Positions 47,351 to 59,237 are shown, counted from the first letter of the stretch. The stretch is DNA of 64,000 nucleotides from Isoetes taiwanensis (GCA_021234155.1 JAJEKV010000270.1:124001-188000); one strand, 5' to 3'. Numbers and translations are program-made. The notes: generated by a model not told the origin, from the letters alone.

Positions 47351-47912
47351 TTGTGCAACTACCCTTTTGCATCCGTGTGATGACCATCTTTTGTACATAC
47401 TACTGGGGGCATTGCAATCCACTTGACCAGGTTGATGGTTTGCATATTTGACATTCACATGTACAAGAGGATGAGTAAACCAATGATGATGTTCTCATCT
47501 TGTTAACTCCTTCTCTCAACATGGTTATCCTCTCAGGATGTATGCAACAACATGTGTTGAATTCCCTTGCCTTCGCCACAAAATATGGCTTTACCTTCTT
47601 AAAATTCCTTTGCTTTATCTCAACATCTGGATGATCTTCTTTAAAGTTGAGAAAAAACTAGGTCTTTAAAAAATTCGATTATTAGTTCAAGTGCAAAAAT
47701 ATTGATTGGTACTAATTCATGTACTACTTAGTACTAAACAAGAACACGTCAAAGCTGTCACAAGTAATAAACATGCCTCACGTATATAATTCTAAATGCA
47801 TTTTTTTGTCATAATAAATAGCACCGATTACTACTATTTCTCATATTTAGTACTATGTAATGTACATAGTATATTGTTCTCAACAGTAGCAATGTTTAGC
47901 ACTACAAATATC

Positions 47913-48280
47913 TATAGCGATGATTAGAATATATTGGCACTAAATAATACTAGTGCATACAAGTTAGTGCAGCAAACAAAGAGGTTACTATAGCGATGAT
48001 TAAAATATGTTGGCACTAAATAATACTAGTGCACATAAGTTAGTGCAGCAAACAAAGAGGTTACTGGCAATACAATCCCATTCCCTCATAACTGGTCAAA
48101 TATAGCACAAATTCACCTTGTAGTAATCTGTACTAGTGCAGTGCATCAAATAAAGAGGTTACTACTAATACAATTCCATTCCTTTGTAAATAGTCAAAAG
48201 TAGCACAATTACTAATCTGTACTAGTGCATACAAGTTAGTGCAACAAACAAAGAGCATAATAGCCTATAGAACAGTTAAA
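47913..48280. repeat. Tandem and dispersed copies of a 76-bp repeat
   Basis: Two close 76-bp copies lie at 47913-47988 and 47989-48064 and share TAGTGCAGCAAACAAAGAGG. More diverged copies of the ACTAGTGCA...AACAAAGAG part follow near 48130 and 48225. Non-coding. The interval 47351-47912 holds no supported gene. Confidence 0.75.
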
Positions 48281-48578
48281 ACTATTGTATTAATCTAATT
48301 GCTACTTGTTAAAACTAAGGATGATAGTTTACTTAGTAGTACTACTTGAATTCGAGAATCAACAATATACAAGATTAGTACTGCTAATTCCTTGTTTATG
48401 ATCCCTTGGGAAGTATGATAATTCAGCTGTTGTTTCAAGTAGATTGGAGAGTTGTACAATTATAGGTTTGCCACATGCCCATACTGTGTAGATGAAGGCT
48501 ATAATTGAGTAGGCGAAGGTCTTAGGAGGTGCTCGAATACGGAGGTCCAAGTTGAGGGAGAGTTTTCAAATGACGGGC

Positions 48579-48647
48579 ATTAGGATTAGGATTAGGATTA
48601 TGATTATGATTATGATTATGATTATGATTATGATTATGATTATGATT
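48579..48647. repeat. Hexanucleotide array, (ATTAGG)n changing to (ATTATG)n
   Basis: Three ATTAGG units are followed without break by about eight ATTATG units. It is not the plant telomere repeat (TTTAGGG). It lies about 220 bp upstream of the PP28 gene start. Confidence 0.9.
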
Positions 48648-48861
48648 CGGTGGGCAATAGCTATAATAAAAGTCATAATGTCTGCCCATAGACCATGGTC
48701 TTTCTTCCTTTTTGGCTTTCCATAAAGGTCTGTTGAATTGAGTTTGTATTGTATTGTGTAAATCTATCCCTTTTTAGGGTGTGTTGCTCTTCGTTGGTTT
48801 TTTTCCTTCTCCTTTCTTCAATCCTCTAACGCCTGATCGACAAACAGCAGGGCGTTCCGCC

Positions 48862-50398
48862 ATGGGCAAGGGCGCAGGTCGTGGCAAGTTCAAGGGCAAG
48901 CCTACCGGAAGACGCCATTTTTCTACTCCAGAGGAGCTAGGTTTTTTTCTATTCCATTTTTGTTGTGTTTCTTTCATCTTAAAATGTTTTCCTTAACATG
49001 GTTGGAGCCCTTACCAGAAGTGGCATATTCTATACCTGCAGCCCTAACACCATCTGGCATCTGATTTTCCTTCCAATGATATCCCGTTAGAGTGCTAGGT
49101 TATGTGGCATCATGTTTGCAGCTCAAAGAGAACTCTTTTTTTTTTTTCTTTCAATTCAAGCATCTGATTTTTATCACCTTGATTGTTTGACTAAGTCATT
49201 GGTTTTGCAGCTGCGGGCACTTCAAACAACAAGCCCCGCAGTTTTACCAAAAGGGTAGATTTCTTTCTTTGAATATGAAATCATTTGAATGAGTTACATC
49301 TTATAAGGTGCAGTGATGTTTACTTGAGATTTATCATGGCATGGATTCAGGAGGAAGAAAAGCAAGAGGATGAAGAAAACGAGTCAGAAGAGGAGTCCGA
49401 AGAAGAATCTGACGAGGAGCACACAACGGTACTTCTTAGGATTAAATTAAATACTATGATGTAATAACCTATGGGCTGCATATAGAACTTGATAATAGTC
49501 AATGAGAGTTTGTACAAGCTCAAGGCCCAGCTATGGCTGGTTGTTTGTTAGTTAAGAAATTTATCCAATTATATATCTTTGATGAAGACAAACTATATTG
49601 GAAGCTCTTAGAGTATTTACTTTCTTATGCATCAAATTTACTATTTAGGCCAGCTCATTTGTTTTGTTAATGCATGTGATTTGGTGATTCTTTCTGTAGA
49701 ATAGATTGATAAAGTATTTATATTTTTATTGACATCCTGTTTCTGTTTTCCATTCGTAGAAAAAAAAGGGTACTCAAGGTGTCATTGAAATCGAAAATCC
49801 CAACTTGGTAAAGCCCAGAAGTGTAAAGGCAAGAGATGTTGATGTAAGTATCCCTTGATGGAATTAGGTTTGGCAGCTATTAGTTTGTGCCCAATTTTGA
49901 CATAGTGTCCTTGGATAGGTTGAGAGACCAGCTGAATTATCGAGACGGGAGAGGTAAGAGATGTTTACTTACGTGATATATGTTGTCAAATACTTTTAGA
50001 GAATATGCTGATCTGAAATGACATATTTGACAGGGAGGAAATAGAAAAGCAAAGAGCACATGAACGGTACTTGAAGTTGCAGGAACAGGGCAAAACTGAA
50101 CAAGCAAGGAAAGACCTTGGTATGGTAGTAGGATTGAACAGTTCATTCTCTTATTTGTCTGTTGTGGACTAACTAAATTAGCTACTTTGCAGAGCGTCTG
50201 GCTCTAATTCGCCAGCAAAGGCTCGATGCTGCAAAGAAACGAGAGGAAGAAAAGGCTGGTAAGCCTTCTGCTTATAGTTATTTGTTATCAGCACTAGAAC
50301 TGCATCATTCACCCAACCATTTGATATTTTCTTCCTAAGTCCAACTCTGTTCCCATGTTGCAGCTAAGGACGCAAAGAAGGTAGATGCTCGAAAGTAA
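48862..50398 (+). CDS. 28-kDa heat- and acid-stable phosphoprotein homologue (PP28/PDAP1 family)
   Basis: Eight exons: 48862-48940, 49211-49254, 49351-49428, 49760-49843, 49919-49953, 50034-50119, 50193-50258, 50364-50398. All junctions are GT-AG and in phase, giving 507 nt (168 aa). The N-terminus is MGKGAGRGKFKGKPTGRRHF, the usual start of the family. A Glu/Asp/Ser-rich segment (residues about 42-67) offers casein-kinase sites. The conserved block starts with GVIEIENPNLVKPR (from residue 74) and runs into a basic helix rich in Arg, Lys, Glu and Gln (SRREREEIEKQRAHERYLKL). Members are conserved eukaryotic phosphoproteins with proposed RNA-related and growth roles; the biochemical function is unsettled. 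The gene is intact and independent of its neighbours. Confidence 0.93.
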
Positions 50399-51575
50399 TA
50401 TTATGTGAATATGAGGAATATTTTACTATATATCGGTCTCAAAATTTCACATGGATATGGATAAAATTATTTTGGGGGCAGTTATTTGAAGTTCTGCTCC
50501 CGCTGCTAATTAAATTGCTAAAAGTGTTATCTGAATCTACTTTCTTGATTTTTCGGCATTTGATTTCTGGTTGGTGTTTTGAAACTGGTACAGGAATTTT
50601 ATTTTGTTTCGAGCTCATAGCCTGCTCAATATAGTTGTACCCACTGTCAGTGTAAACAAGCAATATCATCATCATCATGGCTATGTGGGCAAAGTTGACA
50701 TCTTTCGTTTCTTATATATTAAATGTAGCCATGTAGCGTAGGTTAAAGGCTTGGCCGAGTCAGGTGTTAAAAGGTTGGATCTGAAACAGAGAATCAATTA
50801 TTTCTGTGACTGCATTATTGGTGGAGTCCACAGACAGAGGCCGTGCAAGTGCATCATTATGCTTACAAAAGCGTCTCCCTGTCAATTCGAAGTGTTATAT
50901 TCACACGCATTTAATTCATCGAAGGTTCATTGATGCTTTGCTAGCTATCGTATTACAGAGTATAATTATGTAAAATCTTTGTAAGTTCCCTCGGCCTTTA
51001 TGTAAAATCTTTGTAAGTTCCCTATCCCTCGGCCTTTTTGTCGACCCTGATCAACCAGGAACCTGACCCAGATATGTTCCGTATATCTCTGGCTTATATG
51101 GTGACTATAATACCCCATCGGATATTTAAGACCTTTGCTTGAACTCTTGGGGAAGGGAACATCATGGGATTTTCTGTCCTACATGATTCAATGCCAAAAT
51201 TTAGGTAGATGAAACAAGCATTTGCGACAAGCATTTAGTAATGCGACTTTGATAATTTAGTAATGATGTTTATGAGCATCTATTAAGGCATCACGTCCAG
51301 ATTATGCATGTCTCCGAAAACATTTTGCAATAACGTGGCTGAAGTCACAAATTGTATCTTTACATATGATTTTATAAGGTAAAAATATTTGTTGGCTTCT
51401 TTTTTTTTGAATATCGAAATTGCTGACGGTGGACCTGCATTATACGAATCAGAAGTGGTATTGTTGCTCCAAGGGGATAGTATGGCACGTGGGTTGCTGC
51501 ACATGGCCAAATTGGAGTGTCGGATTTCCCTCGCTCACACTATCTCCCCCCGATTGGGGTTATTAAAAAAAAAAT
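50399..51575. other. 3' flank of the PP28 gene and intergenic DNA
   Basis: Contains a short tandem duplication near 50967-51035 built on ATGTAAAATCTTTGTAAGTT. No other gene or RNA is supported. Confidence 0.5.
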
Positions 51576-52643
51576 GGAAACCCTTCCAAATTTCAAGATG
51601 GAAACCCTTCCAAATTTCCCTGAAATCCAGAAGGGTTTCCATAAGAGTATTATGACATCCACCGGTAATTAATGCATAGAATTAAATTTTTATGGCTATG
51701 ATTGAAGAGCTTTTTCCAGAAAATTGGTTCTTACTCTTTTTCCAACGGTTTTCTTGGTAATTCCCCTGTTTTTTCAAAGCTCTGTTCCAGCGAGAGCTCC
51801 ATCGATGAGCTGTTTTGTGGCGCCAGGCCGGTGGAGTGCCTCATTTTTGGATTGGACGAGCTCTTTTGAGGCACTAGGAGACGATCTTCCGGCCCAGGTG
51901 CTTCTTGCTGAAATCTTGTATGTGTTCTTCCTTTTTCGTTTTTTTTTTGCTACTTCTAACGGTTCTTGTTGCATTTGCAGGTCGTTCTTACAGTCTTGGC
52001 GGCTACATAGTTCTTGGCAGAGGTTATGGAGTCGCTGTAGATTAAGACATCAAATTGTGGCATTCTTTTTTCGGTTCTTACTTCTAAAAACACTTGTGGA
52101 TGCGCTATTAAAAACGTCTGTGGATGCGCTGCCGGAATGAAACAGAATGGAATGGATATGATGATTATTCCAGACCTATGGTTTCTCCGGGCCAATATGA
52201 AATTCAACTCGTTTTTGAACTCTGCATGCGATTTAAAGCAGCTCAGATCTCATTTAATCGTGATTCATGGTCCTTCTGAATGCCTCTGTTATAGCCTTAT
52301 GTTCTTGACTTGTTGAACACCTTATATTTTTTCCTCTTTAACTCCTTCCTCTGATCAAGACCCAAGATTTTATTCCTTCCTAGGAAGTTCTTTTACGTCT
52401 ACCTCTGGCTATGGCTGTAGATAGTGATATGCTTTTCTTGCAAGCAAAAACACCCTTTCCTTTGGAGCAGCAGTTATCTGAGCACAAAAAAGAGAAAGAA
52501 CCTAAGCCCACCAGAATAAACAAGAAGCAAACAAACAAATAAATAAACAAGGGGGCAAGGCCCATTATATGAACTAAAGAAATCATAAAAGAAATAAATA
52601 GCCCTGAGGCCAAACATGCCATGTCGTCCACAATTATTGTGCT

Positions 52644-52753
52644 GGAAAATGATTTAATAACCAAGCAAGGATCAATAGGTGGATGATCAAGAATAACTGG
52701 AAAATGATTTAATAACCAAACAAGGATCAATAGGTGGATGATCAAGAATAATT
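52644..52753. repeat. 55-bp tandem duplication
   Basis: Copies at 52644-52698 and 52699-52753 differ at two or three positions. Confidence 0.9.
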
Positions 52754-52867
52754 GCTTAACTGCTCGACCCCCTCTATACACCTCCTACTTTACTTTGGTT
52801 AACTCAAGACTTTGTTGGGCTAGCTATTATAATATCAGATCTTTCTAAACTGAGTCAGGGAATCGAC

Positions 52868-53015
52868 GTAAATTACAACCATGTTGCAAGATAAAGATTA
52901 CAACCATGTTGCAAGATAAGAAGATTTTTTGCAAGATTAGATCGATGTAGATTACAACCATGTTGCCAGATAAAGATTACAACCATGTTGCAAGATTTTT
53001 TTGCAAGATTAGAAA
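52868..53015. repeat. Short tandem repeats of ATTACAACCATGTTGCAAGA
   Basis: At least four copies of this 20-mer (one with a CCAGA end), arranged as a duplicated pair, with TTTTTTGCAAGATTAG between them. They sit directly before block 2 of the GGAAACCC array. Confidence 0.85.
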
Positions 53016-53458
53016 TTTTTTGATCCGACGTGGAAACCCTTCCTATTTTCCCCCATTTGGGGAAACCCTTCCTATTTTCCCATGCCATTGGAAAATAGGA
53101 AGGGTTTCCATTTGAATTAAATTTTGAAGTCTCGGGTGGCGTGCATATTTATGAGCGTGCACCATTAATGGGTGGCGTCCGTCTTGAAAGGCGTGGTGCA
53201 TAAATGTACGTGTCAATATTAAAAATATTAAAAAAAAAATGGAAACCCTTCCCATTTTCCATGGAAACCCTTCCGATTTTCAAATGGGAAATCCTATTTT
53301 CCATGGAAACCCTTCCTATTTTCCAAACATGGAAATTCGGAAGGGTTTCCATGGAAAATAGGAAGGGTTTCCATGGAAACCCTTCCTGGTTTTAATGAAA
53401 GCCGGAAGGGTTTCCAGGAAAATAGGAAGGGTTTCCATGGAAATTTGGAAGGGTTTCC

Positions 53459-54359
53459 ACGGGAGGCCAACCCAAATTGGGCGTACTTAAAACCATCGGA
53501 TTTCCCTGTAAATCCATTTGTTCTCTTGGCTCCTTCCTTCGTCGGCAGCGCCGGAGGTACAGGTTCTTTCTGGCTGTCATGTTTTTGAAGGCAACGAGAA
53601 AAGGGTAAGGCAGTAGCTAGGGCTGTTCCTCCTTCTCTGAGTTCATCGCAAATTGGAGGTTCATCTGTAGGGCCTGGTTTGGGACAGGATTGGGGAGCTA
53701 TTGACATCAGTGTGACGTTGGGGTCTCTCAGGCCATGATGTCCCTAGAAGTTTCTATGGCGATATGGTTTGTTTGATGTGGCAGTAATCGCTCAAATGGC
53801 ATTGAGTGCCAATGTTCTGAGCAACATCAAAGTGATTTAATGCCATGAATGGGCTTCTGCAAAGATGAGAGTCTACTGCAAGAATAGGAAAATAAGTTTT
53901 CCTTTGTATATATTTTCAAATTCAAGTTCTTTAATCGTAGGATGAGCTCATAGTAAAAGAGGATCATATGCAGTCAACCCTTTGTTGGGATGGCTGTCCA
54001 AAAGAGCATGGACATCTTGCTGGGGTTCAACTCCCCATGCTCTATTCTATTTGCAAGCTGCTGTTGTATCAGATATTCAGGTTTGACAACTAAACGAGGT
54101 GTGCCCTGAACTAACTCAGTCGTCGGATTCGCCCATCCTATGGCCCAGACCATATGTTGGGGCATCTGGACACCTGTCATTTTGAATATGGTAATTTATG
54201 GTTGGGGGTGCCTATGACTTTGAAATATGAAATACTGGTTCGTCTAAGATTTTGGAATATGAAATACAGAGATACATCTCTATACGGGTTTGCCTAGGAT
54301 CTTAGAATATTTTTTCTGGTGGCTAGGGCTTCCAGTCTGTTCAAGGATCGAGGTGGAAT
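53459..54359. other. Intergenic DNA after the array
   Basis: A moderately GC-rich stretch at about 53460-53720 can be read on either strand but shows no domain. It could be a leader or first exon of an undetected gene. Confidence 0.35.
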
Positions 54360-54369
54360 AAGTAAGAAT

Positions 54370-54895
54370 ACCAAAGCATTTGCAACCATTGGAAGTGCCA
54401 ACACACAAGTGCAGTATTTGCTCAATGGCTTTCATAGTGTGGTTACCAAAGACTAGGAGAGGTAACGACATGATCTTTATTATGGTGGACTCACTACCCA
54501 AGTTAGTTGATTTCCATAACAACTTTGGGAGACAACAATGTTATTTGCTCATTTTATGCCCAACCAGAACTACGACCACTGCAACAGATATTGCAAAGAT
54601 ATTCATCAAGGATGTATTCCCTTTGCATGTAATGCATAAGGTCATTGTGTCTGGCAGAGATACATGTCTTGGCAAGCTTTGTTCCAAGGAGTTGGAACCT
54701 AGTTGCGGATGAGCACTGCATATCATCCTCAGATGGATGGCCAGGTGGAAAGAGTCAATAAAATTGTGGAAGATATGCTTCGGATGTATGTGCAAGAGCA
54801 TCCACATTCTTGGGAGTCCTATCTATACCTCGTTGAATTTGCCTACAATACATGGCAGACTATCAGTAAAACAGAAAATGGAGGTAGTCAAGGCA
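54370..54895 (+). pseudogene. Ty3-type retrotransposon integrase fragment
   Basis: The reading PLEVPTHKCSICSMAFIVWL, PKTRRGNDM, DIAKIFIKDVFPLH, then in another frame MSTAYHPQMDGQVERVNKIV, EDMLRMYVQEH and LVEFAYNTW follows the integrase core of plant Ty3-type elements. A frameshift at about 54705 separates the halves. Of the catalytic triad, the first Asp reads as Ala (SMAF for SMDF), and the second is within a decayed SGRDT. LTRs, reverse transcriptase and gag were not found nearby, so it is an isolated fragment. Confidence 0.85.
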
Positions 54896-55277
54896 AGAAT
54901 TAGATCTAAAGGCCAAGTTAAATTCAACAAATAAATTAGAGCTAGAAGAAGAAAATAATTAAAGGCTAGAAACCTGATTAATATTGTTGCCATCATTCTT
55001 GTTGACAGGGGTGCTTGCTGGAGTTGCTGGAACATCCATGCTACGATTTACTGGCGGATTGGAATAGCTTAATTTCGTAGATTGATCAAAGTGGACTTGT
55101 TAAATCCACCTTTGCGTCTACCCATAAACCGGGTAATCTTAAGCTTCAGCCCAGCCAGATCATATCTGCTATTGGAAGAAGAATAGACGTATGCAAGCTG
55201 CAGACTCAGCAAAGAGATCCTAAATAACTAGACCTGGATGTGGATTTGTAACGGAAAATGGCCTTGCCGGATTAGGT
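54896..55277. other. Spacer between retroelement fragments
   Basis: No supported gene or repeat. Confidence 0.4.
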
Positions 55278-55612
55278 CTACGGCTTCTGCGATCGTGATG
55301 GATTAGGGATAGGGAGATTTACCAACCCTAAAGTTATGGTAATAAGGTAAAAATTTATAAGCGTTCCATCTCCACCATGGTCCCGCATCCAGCATTCAAG
55401 TTGGTCTATAAAAAGACCAAATAATGTAGGCGATAGAGGACACCCTTGTTTTATTCCCACATTGCTTTCCACTAAATCATTACAAGAATTTATATATGAA
55501 AAGGACAATTGAACCAGTACCTTTTCATATAGCTTTCCAACTGCTTGTTTGTATTCAACAGGAATGCTTAAATCATGCATTCTTTCCCATAGATTTTTTC
55601 TGTTCACCATAT
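55278..55612 (-). mobile_element. Second LINE fragment (part of RT) abutting the larger LINE
   Basis: The minus strand reads FAFDMVNRKNLWERMHDLSI through VGIKQGCPLSPTLFGLFIDQ, the RT palm segment before the YADD motif, then similarity stops at about 55340. It is related to, but clearly different from, the corresponding part of the neighbouring LINE (VGIKQGCPLSPTLFGIFIDE). It is truncated at both ends and lies in the same orientation, starting exactly where the larger LINE ends. Confidence 0.8.
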
Positions 55613-57670
55613 CAAAAGCAAATTAAACATAATTTCATGCGATGACCCCTCATACAAGAAAGGTTCATCATCAGGCTCTCCCTCCTCTTCATCACAAAGA
55701 ATATCTCTAGAATTTTTTACAAGTGTTTCTCTCATTTGCATTACATCTATCAAAAAGATCGCAACCCAGATTGCTTGCTGGCGAAAGAAAGTATGGATAC
55801 TCATACTCCCAAAACCAAATCTATCGCGTATAGCTTGATATGCTGGACACCAAAGAATCACATGCTCTTCGTCTTCAACCTCGTTTGCCCCACAGGCACG
55901 ACAAAGCCTATGTTCGTGTGCAATTTTCATCCATCTGCCGACCTCAACATTAAGGTGGTGGGCACTTAACCTCATCCGGCAAATTACCTGTCTCTTCCTC
56001 ATGGAAATATTGTCATTCAAGTACCCCATCCCTTGCAACATCGGATTCATCTTTTCCTTGTAGTGCATCATTTTCGTGCCTGGCCTAGCCCAAATTCGGT
56101 TCATCACTGTTTCTGTAATCCATTCTCGGACCCTTTTCAAGTTCCGCCCTAGCTCTTCAATGTCTAGCCCCCATTTTCTCAGCCACACTCTACCATCGGA
56201 GTACCAACCTTTATCAAACATCTCCTTTAGAGCCAAACGTGGGAAGCTACTCTCCTCAAGGCCACCTAATTTGCTTAAATATGTTACATATTGGCATAAG
56301 GCCTCACATTCTAAGGGCAGCATGCCACACTCAGCTAACATCATTTCGTATGGTGTCTGCATCTTAACGCCAAGCTCAGCATGTAAAAACTTCTTTTGTA
56401 CCTTTTCAATTTTTTGCCATAGTTCTAGTGATAAACCTGGCCCCCAGACCTCGCATCCATATAGCACCACTGCTTGTACCAGAGTTTTAAATAGCATCCT
56501 CTTCAGGCTAAAATTCCATATATCTGCTTTTGCACATTTCCTTTGCATTGCAAAAAAGGCCTTAAACCCGCCATTGATCCTCTGCTCCACTGTTTGATTC
56601 CATCTAAAATTCTTATCTACCATAATCCCCAGATACTTGTATGTTGCAGAGATCTCCACTGGATTACCCTTATAGAAAAAAGCATAATTCTTATCAAGCA
56701 TTGTCCCAAAAATTACTACTTTGGTCTTACTCAAATTTACTTGTAGCCCTTTACTATCTCAAAAAGACCCCAATGCATCCAAATGTCTCTGCATCCCTTC
56801 CTTGCTTCGTGCAATCAATGCAATGTCATCAGCATACAAAAGCAGCAAAATAACATAGCCACCAAGTATAGTTCCTTCCCCCCCAATATTCCCTGTCCAC
56901 TCTTCCAGTTCATCAATGAATATACCAAAAAGAGTAGGCGACAGGGGACACCCTTGCTTAACCCCAATGTTACTAACCACTGTCTCCTTGCATTTCTCAA
57001 CAAATGGAGTGGATAATTGAACTAACACTCGTTCATACAACAGTCTCACCGCCTCCCTATACTCTTCTGGCACCCTTATCTATTCCAAGCTGATCCACAA
57101 ATTGTCTCTACAAACTGTGTCAAAAGCCTTAGTGCAATCCACGAAAGCAGCAAATAGAGGTTTCCGCGTTCCCTTAACAGCATCTATCATGGCTCTAAAA
57201 GTGACAAGATGATCTATTGTGGATTTATTTGGTCTGAATCCCACCCGCCCCTTGGCTCTAACCTTTTTCTCTTCTGCCCAAGTGCTAATCTTATGTTCTA
57301 CAATAGTAGCATATAGCTTAGCAAACAAATTACTAACCATAATCATTCGGTAGTTGCTAGGGTCCTCCTTATCACCAGCCTTGTGTATCGACACCACCCC
57401 GTTAACTTGCCATGACGTAGGGAATCCTTCTTTTACGGCTGCATTGAATATTTTTGTGAGAATCTCCACCATATGAGGGCTTGCCCACTTCAAAAGCTCG
57501 GCTACCAAACCTGCAGAGTCTGCCGCCTTCCTGTTAGCCAACTTGCCAAGTCCCCATCGTACATCATCCTGTACAAATATCAGATTACATCTCCTGTCTT
57601 GCCCATCATCCGAAATACCTTCCTCGTGATATAGTTTCTTTACCTGGCCAATCAGATCCCCAACTTGCAA
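55605..57670 (-). pseudogene. LINE ORF2: reverse transcriptase and C-terminal domain
   Basis: RT motifs are present: VVSIHKAGDKEDPSNYRMIM, GFRPNKSTIDHLVTFRAMID, FVDCTKAFDTV, IGVKQGCPLSPTLFG and catalytic LLYADDIALIA (near 56820). The longest open stretch, 56734 down to 55604 (376 codons), begins with LSKTKVVIFG and continues to a CRACGANEVEDEEHVILWC zinc-binding-like motif near 55890. Two in-frame stops divide the RT (TAG at about 57078 and TGA at about 56759). The TAG sits where a CAG codon would keep the frame open. Confidence 0.88.
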
Positions 57671-58905
57671 GTGCCTTCTTTAAGTTTCTTCCAAAACTTA
57701 AAGGGATTAGTCAACAACTCTCCAACTAATTCTTCCTGTCTTTTTTGCAAAAAAGCCATTTTCTTTGCCTTGACAAGTTTTTTAAACTCTTTTATTAGCT
57801 GCGCTCGTGCTTCTCCCACCGCTCTTTTATACTGTCTCCTCTTTTCTTTACATTCCAGATCAAACCACCCATTACAAGGTAGTCCTTTTCGCCTGTGTCC
57901 CAAGGAAAAACATTCATGTGCAACAATAGCAACTATGGCGGTCAGAAGAGAGCTTATCTCCTCCGCTCCCTCAGGCCAAACAACTTGCGCATATTTATCT
58001 TCAAACATGCTAAGATAGAGGTCCTCCTTCCTCTCCACTATATGTATACGCTGAGATCTCATGATCTCTGGCTGCTGCTTAGCTGAACTTGCAATTCTTA
58101 TAGAAGCAATAATGCGGACATGATCTGATTCACTCCTTTCGTCCATAATACTTAAGGCGATGACTTCATCTGCTAGATGAGCGGCTGCGATGAAATAATC
58201 CACTACACTCTTACCACGACATGTACACTTCTTAGACCCCGGATATTTCCTTGTCCCATTATACACCAACAAATCTAAGCCACTGCACATATGCAATAAT
58301 GCTGTTCCCATAGGTGTGGGCCATTGGTCTGTGTCCCTAGATACTCTATTCCAACCTATGTCATTCAACTCGCCTTCATCCAGTTGTTCCATCCACAATG
58401 GTTCCCCATATGGACTTGTTATAGCAGCTTGTTTCCTCGCAATTCTACCGTTGAAATCCCCCATAATCATTACCTCTCCCATACCCATAAAATTAGACAC
58501 GTCTTGTTCCAGTTCCTGGAATGGATCATCCATATCCAAGTTGTATATACTATATGTTTGCTGCTTGAGGCGAAAAACAGCAACCTGCCATGAATATCTT
58601 CTGACCCTTCCTGTCATCTCGACCCAAATATACTGTTTAGTGGCCTTCACCACCTTTACTAAATGCCCCATCTCCTGTCTAACATAACAGGCAATCCCCC
58701 CATAAGGTCTTCTTCTCCAACCCTTTATGTTCCATACTGATTGTAGAATATAAAAACCCGGGATATCCGGCACACCATATTCTTCATGCTCCCATGTTTT
58801 AAGAAAAAATGCCATGTCGACTGATGCAAGAACATCTCCCATCGAGTAAGTTTTTTCAGCACTCAACTGGTTTATGTTCCACGCCATAATCCTGATAGCC
58901 TCCAC
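57652..58905 (-). pseudogene. LINE ORF2: apurinic-type endonuclease
   Basis: This open frame of 417 codons holds the endonuclease/exonuclease/phosphatase fold: MAWNINQ near the start (residues 8-14), MIMGDFNGRI near 58475, and the catalytic SDH in ERSESDHVRI near 58130. The first acidic motif reads FFLKTWE where family members have an ETW-type motif, so the metal-binding glutamate is replaced by lysine. It is followed by a Lys/Arg-rich linker and shifts frame into the RT near 57660. Confidence 0.88.
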
Positions 58906-58908
58906 TTC

Positions 58909-59130
58909 CTAATCTGAGACTTGCACCTTCCCATTTTTCCAAAATGCTTTTTTGGTGTTCTGCTTGGCTGCTTTGAATTTCTGGATTTCCATCTTGTGAT
59001 TTTCATTAAAATCCTCGTTTATCCATACGTTTTCTTCTTTCAGTGCCGTTCTATTATGTAACACCTTAATTCTGCTATGGCGATTACAAAACTTGACAAT
59101 CACATTCCTTGGTTTAGACCCTTTTGGACC
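58909..59130 (-). pseudogene. LINE ORF1, C-terminal fragment
   Basis: The minus strand reads KPRNVIVKFCNRHSRIKVLH then ENVWINEDFNEN, typical of the nucleic-acid-binding C-terminal part of LINE ORF1 proteins. It ends just before the endonuclease start at 58905. The N-terminal part is missing; the frame runs into the TA/GA microsatellite. Confidence 0.75.
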
Positions 59131-59133
59131 TGC

Positions 59134-59136
59134 GAG

Positions 59137-59177
<41 letters not shown>

Positions 59178-59182
59178 TATAT

Positions 59183-59237
<55 letters not shown>

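Larger units (their letters stand above)
51576..53458. repeat. Clustered two-orientation array of GGAAACCCTTCC
   Basis: The 12-mer GGAAACCCTTCC occurs exactly at 51576, 51600, 53032, 53061, 53241, 53263, 53305 and 53375. Its reverse complement occurs at 53098, 53339, 53361, 53404, 53425 and 53447, with one variant at 51629. Copies fall in three blocks (51576-51640, 53032-53109, 53241-53458), often separated by ATTTTCCATGG, so neighbouring copies can form hairpins. Blocks 1 and 3 both begin after TTAAAAAAAAAATGG. The central AAACCCT equals a telo-box core. The interval 51645-53030 has an open stretch at 51724-52140 without recognisable domain. Confidence 0.92.
55605..59130 (-). mobile_element. 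Nearly intact two-ORF non-LTR retrotransposon
   Basis: In order on the minus strand are the C-terminus of ORF1, an endonuclease, a reverse transcriptase and a cysteine/histidine-rich tail. ORF2 is interrupted only by a frameshift near 57660 between endonuclease and RT, a TAG at about 57078, and a TGA at about 56759. The 5' end is lost in a TA/GA microsatellite at about 59130. The 3' end meets the second LINE fragment at about 55605 without a visible tail. The RT wording differs from the L1 copy at 13-16.6 kb, so two distinct LINE lineages are present. Parts are listed separately. Confidence 0.88.

Noticed and set aside
48579-48647. Interstitial telomere repeat
   Set aside because: Units are ATTAGG and ATTATG, not the TTTAGGG plant repeat or a common variant.
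51724-52140. ORF of 138 codons between array blocks as a gene
   Set aside because: No domain or splice context, and composition is close to the surrounding DNA; left as unassigned.
51576-53458. CRISPR array
   Set aside because: Repeats are 12 nt, occur in both orientations with irregular spacing, and the genome is eukaryotic.
56076-56597. Plus-strand ORF of 173 codons
   Set aside because: Antisense shadow of the LINE ORF2 C-terminal region, which has clear family motifs.
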